From JAFGNV01 sp964612485 (GTDB taxonomy: Bacteria > Chloroflexota > Anaerolineae > 4572-78 > J111), in contig CAZTFF010000010.1 of assembly GCA_964612485.1 (NCBI GenBank), positions 1 through 64,000 of the forward strand: a stretch of 64,000 bases of DNA. Direction: 5' to 3'. The position numbers and the translations under genes are program-made. This document shows positions 1-8,444 of this stretch, piece by piece. Position 1 is the first letter of the stretch; each line of letters opens with the position of its first letter. The notes under the pieces were generated by a model, which made no database searches, was not told the DNA's origin, and saw only the letters and a list, made by a program, of their open reading frames with translations.

Positions 1-25
1 TTCCCCCGAAATATTGAGAAGATAC
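1..25. repeat. Partial copy of the 100-bp palindromic element (one end)
   Basis: The window opens with one terminus of the interspersed element described at 24963-25062 and 56110-56209: a pyrimidine-rich run, then ATATTGAGAAGATAC, which is the inverted form of the shared terminus. The rest lies beyond the window edge, so its completeness is unknown. Confidence 0.6.
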
Positions 26-64
26 TGAGCCTGTTCGTTTTGGAAAGTGAGCCTGTTTGTTTTG
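26..64. repeat. Two tandem 17-bp direct repeats (period 22)
   Basis: TGAGCCTGTTCGTTTTG at 26-42 is followed by TGAGCCTGTTTGTTTTG at 48-64, differing at one base. They lie just upstream of the -10 region of the first gene and could be paired protein-binding sites, or a decayed part of the adjoining repeat element. Confidence 0.5.
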
Positions 65-65
65 A

Positions 66-82
66 TATGATATAATATCATA
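66..82 (+). promoter_or_regulatory. -10 box embedded in a 17-bp palindrome
   Basis: A perfect TATAAT (71-76) lies about 48 bases before the first start codon. It falls inside the palindrome TATGATAT-A-ATATCATA (66-82, 8-bp arms). No convincing -35 is seen. The overlap would suit operator-type repression, but AT-rich palindromes also arise by chance. Confidence 0.45.
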
Positions 83-123
83 GTACTCACTCTACCTATT
101 TGTCAGTCAGGAGCCAATATTAA

Positions 124-879
124 ATGCCCCAGGCTTATCTCCGTTTTTACGCGGAACTCAACGATTTTTTACCGCCTGAAAAACAGCAGCGCCCGTTTAG
201 CCACACCTTTGAACTAAAGCCAACCGTCAAAGATATGATCGAGACGCAGCACGTACCGCACGCCGAGGTTGATCTCATTCTGGTCAACGGCCAATCCGTT
301 GATTTTGATTATCACGTGCAAGATGGCGACCGGATCAGCATTTACCCGGTTTTTGAGTCATTCGATGTGTCACCATTGATCCGGCTCCGGCCCGAGCCGC
401 TGCGAGACCCCCGTTTTGTGCTTGATGTGCATCTGGGGCGGCTGGCAACTTATTTGCGGATGCTGGGCTTCGATACGCGCTACCGCAATGATTTCAGCGA
501 TGATGAATTAGCCCAAATTTCCGCCAACGAGCGCCGCATTCTGCTCACCCGCGACCGGGGGCTGCTGATGCGAAACATCGTTACTCACGGTTTCTGCCTG
601 ACATCCACCGACCCGCGCCAACAGTTGGCCGAAGTGGTGCGCCGCTTTGATCTGTTCAATCTGATCAAGCCGTTTCAACGCTGCCTGCGCTGCAACCAGC
701 CCTTGCAGCCGGTTGACAAAGCGGACATCAGCGAGCGCCTGTTACCAAAAACCCGGCAATACTACGATGAATTCAAGTATTGCCGGGTGTGCGATCAGGT
801 TTATTGGAAAGGCTCTCACTACCGGCGCATGCAGCAATTGATTAAAAATATTCTACACCCAACCCGACCGGACGGTTAG
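124..879 (+). CDS. Mut7-C RNase-like protein with N-terminal ubiquitin-like domain
   Basis: 251 residues with two recognisable parts. Residues 1-80 resemble the ubiquitin-like (MoaD/ThiS-like) Mut7-C_ub domain, with the pattern ILVNGQSVDF followed by DGDRISIYPVF. Residues about 95-245 match the Mut7-C family, a PIN-like putative RNase, with the DVHLGRLATYLRMLGFDT block, the LLTRDRGLL acidic motif and a C-terminal zinc ribbon (Cys187/Cys190 and Cys220/Cys223). The ATG start is supported by CAGGAG about 10 bases upstream. The family is known only as a predicted nuclease, so its substrate is not established. It is monocistronic here and is followed by a palindromic repeat. Family assignment is confident; the RNA role is inferred. 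Confidence 0.85.
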   Translation: MPQAYLRFYAELNDFLPPEKQQRPFSHTFELKPTVKDMIETQHVPHAEVDLILVNGQSVDFDYHVQDGDRISIYPVFESFDVSPLIRLRPEPLRDPRFVLDVHLGRLATYLRMLGFDTRYRNDFSDDELAQISANERRILLTRDRGLLMRNIVTHGFCLTSTDPRQQLAEVVRRFDLFNLIKPFQRCLRCNQPLQPVDKADISERLLPKTRQYYDEFKYCRVCDQVYWKGSHYRRMQQLIKNILHPTRPDG

Positions 880-917
880 GCACTTTCTAGTTCCAACCAG
901 GTTGCAATATTTACCGT

Positions 918-981
918 GACGAGTGATGCGTGATGAGTGACAAGTAAAAGCAGTTTTATCACTCGTCACTCATCACTCGTC
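918..981. repeat. 64-bp inverted repeat (GAGTGATG-type)
   Basis: Arms of about 23 bases, beginning GACGAGTGATG and ending CATCACTCGTC with about two mismatches, enclose a short AT-rich loop. It lies between convergent genes and could act as a bidirectional transcript end. Related fragments (GTGATGAGTGA, GTGATGCGTGACGAGTG) occur at about 22160-22190 and 53228-53250, so it belongs to a dispersed family. Confidence 0.6.
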
Positions 982-1015
982 AGAATTTTGGGACAATTAT
1001 TTTCTTGGAGCAGCC

Positions 1016-2233
1016 TTAATAACATTGCTCCGCAAACGCAGCCACATGTGTTTTGGCCAACTGGTCGTCGGTGGGGATGCCGGTGATATTCTGGCGGCAG
1101 CGTCCCCCGGCAAAAACGGGATAAATATGTTTGGCGTAGAGATGGACGGCGGCCTCGTCACGCGCCTTCGGATTTCGGAACAGGCCGGCATAATTTTCGG
1201 CATAAAGGTATTCGATGGGGGTTCCTTGCACCAGTTTGCGCCACATGGCTTCGGCTTCGGCCAGGCGCAGCAGGGCGGCCTCGTGCTCCTGTTCCAACCG
1301 CTCCCGATCGTTGATCAGGGCTTTGACAAACGCCCGTGAAATAGCGTGTTCAAAGGCCGAACCTCTGGCCCGGATGACAACATTCAGAGCGTTGGTTATC
1401 TCTTTATCCCGCGACCCGTCAGGATTATAGACCAACAGCAGCCCGCAAGGACGCAGCGCGAACATGATAAAGGCCTTGGTGGGGCTAATGGCCAGCGCAA
1501 ACGTTACGCCTTGTTCAATAAATGGTTTTATTTGTAACTCGTAACTCATTTGCATCACATCATCATAACTGCTTGCGCCCAACTCGCGGGCAAATTCAAA
1601 GCCGGAATAAGCCCGATCCAGCACCAAAAAGGTATTCGTGCCGGCTGCCGATTTGGCCCGCGCTTCGATGGTTTCCAGGTTCTGCACCAGGCCGGTGGTA
1701 TTCATGGGGCCGGCCTGATAGAGCGGTAACACATGGGCGCCGGTCATCACCCCATCCGCATCAAATTCCTGAATCCGCGCGCGCGCCGCCCGGGCAATTG
1801 CTTTATGCGCCGACCAGCCTAACGCCTCCAGCCCCAGCGTATCGGCCTGAGGAGTCAGCATCAGCCCCATTTCAACCGCGGTCTTCACCGCGCCGGTGCC
1901 TGCATCGGAGGGAAGCGCCAGTTTGAATTGACCCCAATATTTCTCTGGAACACGCTGCCATTTTAAGGCGGCGATCTTCACCTGCTCCAGGATCGTGCCG
2001 GAGGTCATATACTTGCCAAACCCGCTCACCTCCAGTTCCTGCCCCACATAATCAAGCAGGGTCGGTGAGGTAGGCACGGATTTTCCGTTGCCGTCCAAAA
2101 CAATGCCGATACCGTAATTCTGGCCGGCAGGGTCCTGCTCGGCCAGAATTTTGGCAATCTGGTTGCCATCTTTGCCTTCATCCTGAAGTTGGAGCGCTTC
2201 TTTATATACTTTTTGGCCAAATTGTAAGGTCAT
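1016..2233 (-). CDS. Divergent aspartate-aminotransferase-family PLP enzyme
   Basis: 405 residues from an ATG with AGGAG 8 bases upstream; a TTG one codon earlier is less likely. Overall identity to familiar aminotransferases looks low, but the AspAT active-site landmarks appear in order. MNTTG replaces the HNPTG loop (Asn194). LDRAYSGF matches the Asp222/Tyr225 motif. SPTKAF carries the PLP lysine, with an arginine exactly eight residues later (LRPCG, as in NERVG). GGRCRQNITG stands for the C-terminal carboxylate-binding Arg386 segment. The length also fits the family. The expected reaction is transfer of an amino group from an L-amino acid to a 2-oxo acid in the cytoplasm; the substrate cannot be read from the sequence. 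Divergently transcribed from the hydrolase. Confidence 0.75.
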   Translation of the reverse strand: MTLQFGQKVYKEALQLQDEGKDGNQIAKILAEQDPAGQNYGIGIVLDGNGKSVPTSPTLLDYVGQELEVSGFGKYMTSGTILEQVKIAALKWQRVPEKYWGQFKLALPSDAGTGAVKTAVEMGLMLTPQADTLGLEALGWSAHKAIARAARARIQEFDADGVMTGAHVLPLYQAGPMNTTGLVQNLETIEARAKSAAGTNTFLVLDRAYSGFEFARELGASSYDDVMQMSYELQIKPFIEQGVTFALAISPTKAFIMFALRPCGLLLVYNPDGSRDKEITNALNVVIRARGSAFEHAISRAFVKALINDRERLEQEHEAALLRLAEAEAMWRKLVQGTPIEYLYAENYAGLFRNPKARDEAAVHLYAKHIYPVFAGGRCRQNITGIPTDDQLAKTHVAAFAEQCY

Positions 2234-2285
2234 CAATTTTACTCCTGACTAATCAAAATTATGATCGTTACCTGCATTGTCACCC

Positions 2286-2314
2286 ATTATACGATACCTT
2301 ATTGCCGCCAGCAA
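2286..2314 (-). promoter_or_regulatory. Probable promoter of the aminotransferase gene
   Basis: On the minus strand TTGCTG (2309-2314) and TATAAT (2286-2291) are separated by 17 bases, about 50 bases upstream of the chosen ATG. The -10 is perfect; the -35 matches at three of six positions. Confidence 0.5.
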
Positions 2315-2478
2315 CCCCGGCGGCGTGCAGTGGAGAAGATTTCGTCATCAAAATAGTATAGCAGGGGTAGGGATTGAGTCCATTAGAATCAGCCAAAATT
2401 TGTTATAGTAAAATTATCAACTGTTTATTTTTTTGATAGGAGGAGTTTTAGAGGGCAAAAGAACGGACCAGAGAAACC

Positions 2479-3444
2479 ATGCAGCGCAACAATCTCATAC
2501 GCGCCCGGCGCGATGAAACCCAACGAAGGCGTTGGGGGTGCCTGACCCCCTATCTGGCACGAAGAATTTTTTTGATTCTGATCACAGTTTCTGTTCTTCT
2601 GCTTTTGGCTGTCGCTACATCCTGGATAGATCAGCAGGCCAAAGCTTTGACCACCGTCGAGCGGGTTCCCATCGGCAGGACACCGCTGGATTACGATTGG
2701 CCGTATGAAGATGTTACTTTGACCACGCAGGACGGCCTTGAATTATCCGGCTGGTACATCACCGGCACGCGCCCACAGGCGGTGGTGGTGGTTCACGGTT
2801 TTTTTGCCAACAAACAATATTCGCTGCCCATCGGCAGTATGCTGGCCCGTTACGGCTACCACGTGTTGTTGATCGATTTGCGCGGCCACGGCGAAAGCCA
2901 GGGCAGCCAGATCACCTTTGGCTACAAAGAAAGCCTGGATGTGCAGGCCGCGATAGCCTACCTGCAAAGCATCCCCACCGTCGAACAAATCGGCGCGGTG
3001 GGTTACTCGGCGGGCGGGGCGGCGGTGATCCGCGCTGCCGCCAACAATGAAAATTTAGGGCCGCTGGTTATCATCAGCAGTTACAGCAGCCTGCCTGCCG
3101 CGATCAATGATAGTTTTGATAAATTCTCCAATTTGCCCCAATGGCTTTTTGCGCCTCTCATTGTCAAATCAAACGAGTGGCGTACCGGCATCCACATTGA
3201 AGACGTAGATTCGGTACGGAGTCTGGTTGATCTTTCCCCGCGCCCCATTTTGATCATGCACAGTCGGGACGACAACCTTTTCCCAATCGAACACGCCTAC
3301 CGCCTGTATGAAGCCGCCCCCTGCCCCAAGGAACTCTTTCTCATGCGAGGCTACAAACACGACGACCCGGCTTTGTACTACAAGGATGATTATCAAAAGT
3401 ACATTGTCAAATTTTTTGATAATGCGTTTCTTTACGCGCCATAA
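2479..3444 (+). CDS. Membrane-anchored alpha/beta hydrolase
   Basis: 321 residues. A basic N-terminus is followed by one hydrophobic segment (about residues 30-50), so the catalytic domain is probably tethered outside the membrane. The fold landmarks are an oxyanion strand VVVVHGFFANKQYS, the GHGESQG turn, the nucleophile elbow GYSAGG (Ser177), an acid in HSRDDNLFP (Asp264 or Asp265) and a histidine in YKHDDP (His294). This is typical of the broad hydrolase families that include esterases and peptidases; no specific substrate is indicated. The start is uncertain: an AGGAGGAG run lies about 35 bases upstream, farther than usual for a ribosome-binding site, and no in-frame ATG lies between. Confidence 0.8.
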   Translation: MQRNNLIRARRDETQRRRWGCLTPYLARRIFLILITVSVLLLLAVATSWIDQQAKALTTVERVPIGRTPLDYDWPYEDVTLTTQDGLELSGWYITGTRPQAVVVVHGFFANKQYSLPIGSMLARYGYHVLLIDLRGHGESQGSQITFGYKESLDVQAAIAYLQSIPTVEQIGAVGYSAGGAAVIRAAANNENLGPLVIISSYSSLPAAINDSFDKFSNLPQWLFAPLIVKSNEWRTGIHIEDVDSVRSLVDLSPRPILIMHSRDDNLFPIEHAYRLYEAAPCPKELFLMRGYKHDDPALYYKDDYQKYIVKFFDNAFLYAP

Positions 3445-3532
3445 ATTGGCCCCATGTTTGTCTCCCCAAACAGATAATGTTAAGATTAAGAGAGTTTACA
3501 ATTCATCCATTTGCTAATATTTAGGGTGGACA

Positions 3533-6500
3533 ATGAACCAATTGTGGCAGCAAATTCAGGCTTTCGCACAGCAAGTCAACCAGGCCATTGCCGGCCGGGC
3601 CGCTCCCCAGGCCATTCCCCGCACCTACATCGTCCGGTCGGGCGATACGCTGTGGGGCATCGCTAAACGCTTTAACACAACGGTTGATGATCTGGTAAAA
3701 GCCAATAACATCAAAAATCCCAATCTCATTGTTGTGGGCCGCAAACTCACCATCCCCACCGGCACGGTTAACCCCGAACCCACGCCTGAACCGGAACCTC
3801 CCCCCCCGCAGCCGGAACCGCCGCCCGATGAACAATTTTTTGAGTACGAAGTTGCGCCCGGCGATACCCTGTGGCGGTTAGCCCGCCAATTCAACACCAC
3901 TGTAGACACGCTGGCCCAAATCAACGATCTGGCCGATCCCGGCCGCATCGTCATCGGCCAGATTTTGTTGATTCCGAAAACAGCCGAGCCTATTCCAGAG
4001 CCGGAGCCTGAACCCACACCGCCCCCGGAGCCGTCCCCCGAACCGCCGCCCTCATCGCCCGACCAGATCAAAGGCATCTATCTCACCTATTGGGCGGCCC
4101 AACACCCCGGCCTGCGCCGCCACGCCCTGCAACTGCTGGAACAGACCGAACTCAACGCCGTGGTCATCGACATCAAAGGCAGCGACGGCAACCTGTTGTT
4201 CGACTCGTTTACGAGCGCACATCTCACCGCCCAACAGATAGCCCAGGCGCTCCAGCCCGCCGAGCCGGATCAAGATCCCGACATCATTGATCTCTCCTGG
4301 AGCGCCAACCTGGACGCCGCCGGTTATGACGCGGTAGTTGATTTTCCCAGCCTGATGGCCTGGCTCAAAGCGCGCGGCATCTACACCATCGCCCGGATCG
4401 TAGTTTTCAAAGACGATATTTTGGCAACTCGCCGCCCGGACCTGGCTATTAAAGACAGCCGCACCGGCGAGGTATGGCGCAATTACAAAGGCGTGGCCTG
4501 GGTTGATCCCTTTCTCCCGGCGGTGTGGCAATACAATGCCGCTATCGCCCGGCAGGTTGTGGAGCATGGTTTCGACGAGGTGCAATACGATTATATTCGC
4601 TTCCCCACCGACGGCCCCACCGAATACGCCCAATACGCCGAGGAAAACACCAGCGAAGCGCGCCAGGCCGCCCTGAGCAGCTTTCTTACCTTTTCCCGCG
4701 AAATGTTGAAAGATACTTCTGCCAAAATAGCCATTGATATGTTCGGCTACCCCTGCTGGCGCACGTACGACCCCGGCATTGGGCAGGTCATCGAGAGCCT
4801 GGCCCCCCATATTGATGTGCTGTGCCCCATGCTCTACCCCTCTACCTTCGGAGCCGGCCTGCCCGGTTATCCGCAGTACGACAACGCCATTGAATTTCCC
4901 TACGAGGTGGTCTATCTCAGCACCATCCGCGCCGCCGAGCGGCTGCACAAGGCCAATCCCAAAGCCGTTATCCGCGCCTGGATTCAGGATTTTCAGGATT
5001 ACCGGTTCGATAAACGCACCTACACCCCGGCGGAAATCCGGGAACAAATGCGGGGCGCTACTGAAGGCGGCTCCCAGGGCTGGCTGCTGTGGGACCCGCG
5101 CAACCAATACACCCGCGAGGCGTTGGAGGAGGCTAACCCATCATCCGGCACCATCCCCACCTACCCGCCCAACACAACCGGCAACATCCTCATTCTGGAA
5201 TACCACAACATCGATGAACCGGAAGGCCGCTGGACGCGTGCGCCGGCCAACTTCCGGCAAGACCTGGATTACCTGCTGGCCCACGGCTTCTACCCGGTCA
5301 ACCTGATTGATGTGGTGCGCGGCAATCTGGGCCACGTCCCCCCCGGACGCCGCCCGGTAGTGCTCACCTTTGATGACTCCTCGCCGGGCCAATTCCGCTA
5401 TCTGGACGACGGAACCCTTGATCCCGATTGCGCGGTGGGCATCCTGCAAACCATGCATCAGCGCCACGGCGACGACTGGCCGCTGCGGGCCACCTTTTTT
5501 GTGCTGCTCAACGCCAACGAGCCGGGACGCCCCCTGTTTGGGCAGGCGGAATCCGGGCCGCAAAAACTGCGCGCGCTGGTCGAATGGGGGATGGAAATCG
5601 GCAGCCACACCATCAACCACCTGAAACTCAGCGAAGCTACGCCGGAACAGATTCAATGGGAATTGGCCGTCTCCCAAAACCGAATTGAAGATTGGGTGCC
5701 GGGCTACCAGGTTCATTCCTTCAATCCGCCGTACGGCGCGTATCCCGCCGACATCAACCTGCTCAAAGAAGGTTACTCGCAAACCGCTAACCTCTCCTAC
5801 CGTTACGAATGCGCGGTAAAAGTGGGCGCGCAGCCTGCGCCGTCGCCGTTCGCGCCGGGGTTCGATCCCTACCGCCTGCCCCGCGTGCAAGCCTACGGGC
5901 CGGAACTGGAGAAATGGCTACGCCATATCGAACAACGTCCAGAGCAATATTACGTTTCTGACGGCGGCCATAAAAAGAATGGCGGTCAAAAAAAGAATGA
6001 GGGAAAAACTGTCACAATGACCACTCTACCATCAACATCAACCAAAACAGGCTTTTCCGTAGAAACCACGCCCCGCCCCCACCTGGTTGGCCCCGACGGA
6101 GCGCCGTTCTTTTTTCTCGGCGTCAACTACGAGGGGTATTTTGACCGGGCCTGGCAGATGTGGGAGCAAGATAAATTTGACCTGGCGCTGATTGAAAAAG
6201 ATTTTCGCAAAGCGCGGAAGGTTGGTTTTAACGCCGTGCGCCTGTTTGTTCAATCTCCTCTGGAACAGGAAATTCGCGCCGGCAATTTCGACCGGCTGGA
6301 TATGGTACTGGAACTGGCCCGGCAGCAAAACCTGCCGGTGCTGCTGGCCCTCAATGATGACCACAGCGCCGACTTGACCGACAACGGCCGGATCAATGCC
6401 GCCATCGCCAAACAATATCGGGGACATCCCGCCATTTTAGGGTACGACCTGGAAAACGAGCCAAAACTCTACCATCTACTGATCGCCCGCTACGCCGACG

Positions 6501-8206
6501 AACACCCCGCTCCCATCCAATCCACCGCCCTGATCGACCATTACGGCGAGCGCGTCAGCCGCAGCCAGGTGGAACAGATGCGGCAGGCCAACCGCATTCC
6601 CGCCTCGCTGGACGATAACGAAGCCTATTTTTACGCCAATGGCCTGCAATTCTTTCTCGATTTCAACGCCGCCTTCACCGATTGGAGTCGCCAAACCGGC
6701 CAGACCGTGGCCGATTATGTGGCTTCAAGCGATTCGAACCACTGGAAAAAATACATCGCGGTCATGAACGACACCATCGCCGCCTGGATCGCGCCCCAAC
6801 TGGACCCCATTCGCAGCGCCAACCCCGACGCGCTGGTGACGGTGGGCTGGGATTGGCTCATTTTTGCCGCTATGGAAGCCAATCGCGCCCTGGATTTCCA
6901 TCAATTTCACCTGTACGGCACGCGCAGCCCCGGCGGCTTGCAGGCCCTGTTCAATGCCATCACCAGCCTGCAAACCCGCTTCCCGGATATACCGGTGATG
7001 GTGGGCGAATTTGGCTTCTCCAATGCCAGCAGCAGCGACCCCGCCAAATCGCAGCCCGTGCCCCAAACTACCACCGCCCTGTACGAAGGCGCGATGTTCG
7101 CTTTTCTGCGGGCCAAAGGCTTTGCCGGCGGCATGAAATGGATGCTGAACGACGCCACCGGCATCAACAACCCCTTTGAAGCCAATCTGGGCGTTTTTGC
7201 GCCGGGCGACCAGCCCAAGATCATCAGCCAGGTCATTGAAAATTATGCCGAGATGTGGTCGCACCTGGCCGCCGATGAAAGCGCCGCCGGCAGTTTTGCC
7301 CTACGCAACGATCCCGCCGCCGAGATGGGCTACCGTTACACCCTGCCTGGCGTCAGCGTGATGGCCGGCAGCCGTCACCAAAATCTGGCCCTCGATTGGC
7401 AGGCGGACCAGGGCACCCACCTCTACCTGGCCTGGAATGATAACCTGACTCTCAAGGCGTTGGCCGGCGGGCATCTGTCGATCAACCCCAGCCAAATTCT
7501 CACCGATTGGGCCGATCACGCCGCCATCCTCAACCGGCTCGATGCCGGCCGGCGGGTTCGGCTGGCCGTGTTCCCGGCAGGCGAGCGGGTGCAATGGAAC
7601 CTGGAAGCCAACCAGACCTACGTCATCACCAAAGGCGCAAAAAAGCCGGAAGAACCCCCAGCCGGCGAAATTCCCCAACCCGGCCCCGGCGAGCACGTCA
7701 TTATTCTGCCGGATACGCAAGCCCATCTGGACGCCGCCCGCGCCTACCTGGACGCCTTCCGTCCCGACGTGAATTTCCGCCCCAATGAGGCCGTGGGGCG
7801 CTGGCCTTACGTATCTATTGCCGGCGATACCGGCGGCGTGAGTGAAACGCAGGAAACCGCGCTGCGCCAGGCCGGCGCGTGGGTAGAACGAGTAGACGGC
7901 GGCAGCGTGGCCGGCACCAAAAACCTGCTCGACCGGCTGGCGGCAGCGGGGCAGCGTTTCCTGAAAGGCGCGGCTCCACCGGAGCCGACGCCGGAACCGC
8001 CATCACCCCCTGAGCCGCCGCCCGAACCTCCGCCGGAGCCAACCACCTACACCGTGCAAGCGGGCGATACGCTTTGGCTTATTGCCCTAAAAGTGTACGG
8101 CAGCGGCCACCTGTGGCAGACCATCTTTGACGCCAACCGCGATATTCTGGATGACCCCGGACGGATCAGGCCGGGGCAGGTGTTGAAGATTCCGCCCAAA
8201 CCGTAA
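3533..8206 (+). CDS. LysM / DUF4015 glycosidase / polysaccharide deacetylase / GH-A glycosidase multidomain protein
   Basis: 1557 residues. Visible order: LysM (31-75); Pro/Glu linker; LysM (104-149); Pro/Glu linker; DUF4015 putative glycoside hydrolase (about 177-532, starting IKGIYLTYWAA, with the acidic VVIDIKGSDG strand); NodB-type polysaccharide deacetylase (about 551-810, with LTFDDSSPG and the SHTINH metal motif); a Lys/Gly-rich break; a clan GH-A, GH5-like glycoside hydrolase (about 838-1245, acid/base in YDLENEPKL, nucleophile in VMVGEFGFS); a beta-rich segment; an unassigned region (about 1387-1475); and a C-terminal LysM (about 1503-1557). LysM modules bind GlcNAc-containing glycans, so it probably works on peptidoglycan or a cell-wall polysaccharide. 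No clear signal peptide is seen at the N-terminus, which is odd for such a protein. Monocistronic. Confidence 0.85.
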   Translation: MNQLWQQIQAFAQQVNQAIAGRAAPQAIPRTYIVRSGDTLWGIAKRFNTTVDDLVKANNIKNPNLIVVGRKLTIPTGTVNPEPTPEPEPPPPQPEPPPDEQFFEYEVAPGDTLWRLARQFNTTVDTLAQINDLADPGRIVIGQILLIPKTAEPIPEPEPEPTPPPEPSPEPPPSSPDQIKGIYLTYWAAQHPGLRRHALQLLEQTELNAVVIDIKGSDGNLLFDSFTSAHLTAQQIAQALQPAEPDQDPDIIDLSWSANLDAAGYDAVVDFPSLMAWLKARGIYTIARIVVFKDDILATRRPDLAIKDSRTGEVWRNYKGVAWVDPFLPAVWQYNAAIARQVVEHGFDEVQYDYIRFPTDGPTEYAQYAEENTSEARQAALSSFLTFSREMLKDTSAKIAIDMFGYPCWRTYDPGIGQVIESLAPHIDVLCPMLYPSTFGAGLPGYPQYDNAIEFPYEVVYLSTIRAAERLHKANPKAVIRAWIQDFQDYRFDKRTYTPAEIREQMRGATEGGSQGWLLWDPRNQYTREALEEANPSSGTIPTYPPNTTGNILILEYHNIDEPEGRWTRAPANFRQDLDYLLAHGFYPVNLIDVVRGNLGHVPPGRRPVVLTFDDSSPGQFRYLDDGTLDPDCAVGILQTMHQRHGDDWPLRATFFVLLNANEPGRPLFGQAESGPQKLRALVEWGMEIGSHTINHLKLSEATPEQIQWELAVSQNRIEDWVPGYQVHSFNPPYGAYPADINLLKEGYSQTANLSYRYECAVKVGAQPAPSPFAPGFDPYRLPRVQAYGPELEKWLRHIEQRPEQYYVSDGGHKKNGGQKKNEGKTVTMTTLPSTSTKTGFSVETTPRPHLVGPDGAPFFFLGVNYEGYFDRAWQMWEQDKFDLALIEKDFRKARKVGFNAVRLFVQSPLEQEIRAGNFDRLDMVLELARQQNLPVLLALNDDHSADLTDNGRINAAIAKQYRGHPAILGYDLENEPKLYHLLIARYADEHPAPIQSTALIDHYGERVSRSQVEQMRQANRIPASLDDNEAYFYANGLQFFLDFNAAFTDWSRQTGQTVADYVASSDSNHWKKYIAVMNDTIAAWIAPQLDPIRSANPDALVTVGWDWLIFAAMEANRALDFHQFHLYGTRSPGGLQALFNAITSLQTRFPDIPVMVGEFGFSNASSSDPAKSQPVPQTTTALYEGAMFAFLRAKGFAGGMKWMLNDATGINNPFEANLGVFAPGDQPKIISQVIENYAEMWSHLAADESAAGSFALRNDPAAEMGYRYTLPGVSVMAGSRHQNLALDWQADQGTHLYLAWNDNLTLKALAGGHLSINPSQILTDWADHAAILNRLDAGRRVRLAVFPAGERVQWNLEANQTYVITKGAKKPEEPPAGEIPQPGPGEHVIILPDTQAHLDAARAYLDAFRPDVNFRPNEAVGRWPYVSIAGDTGGVSETQETALRQAGAWVERVDGGSVAGTKNLLDRLAAAGQRFLKGAAPPEPTPEPPSPPEPPPEPPPEPTTYTVQAGDTLWLIALKVYGSGHLWQTIFDANRDILDDPGRIRPGQVLKIPPKP

Positions 8207-8277
8207 AAATTGCATGATTTCCTCATTTGGCTAAACTCAATAAATCAAATCGACCTCTGCGGACGGGTATGTCCCCT

Positions 8278-8412
8278 CTCTGTGTAACTCGAAACTCAGG
8301 ACACAGAGTTACACGGGGAAAGCCCAGAGATTCACTGAGATTTTGTGTGTTGCCAGGCAATACCTGATTTTTCTCTGTGCAACTCTGCGTGTTCTCTGAG
8401 AATCTCTGTGTA
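8278..8412. repeat. Nested inverted repeats in the intergenic region
   Basis: GTGTAACTC (8282-8290) pairs with GAGTTACAC (8306-8314), and CAGAGATTC (8325-8333) pairs with GAATCTCTG (8400-8408). The same words (CTCTGTG, AACTCTG, TCTGAGAATC) recur within the block, so it looks like a decayed palindromic element filling most of the 238-base gap. No promoter was recognised. Confidence 0.5.
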
Positions 8413-8444
8413 GTCTGAATAGATACCCATCAGAAATAGCGTCT

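Noticed and set aside
4052..5107. A 351-residue minus-strand frame inside the multidomain glycosidase
   Set aside because: The sense strand carries a continuous DUF4015 domain; the antisense product is low-complexity and unmatched.
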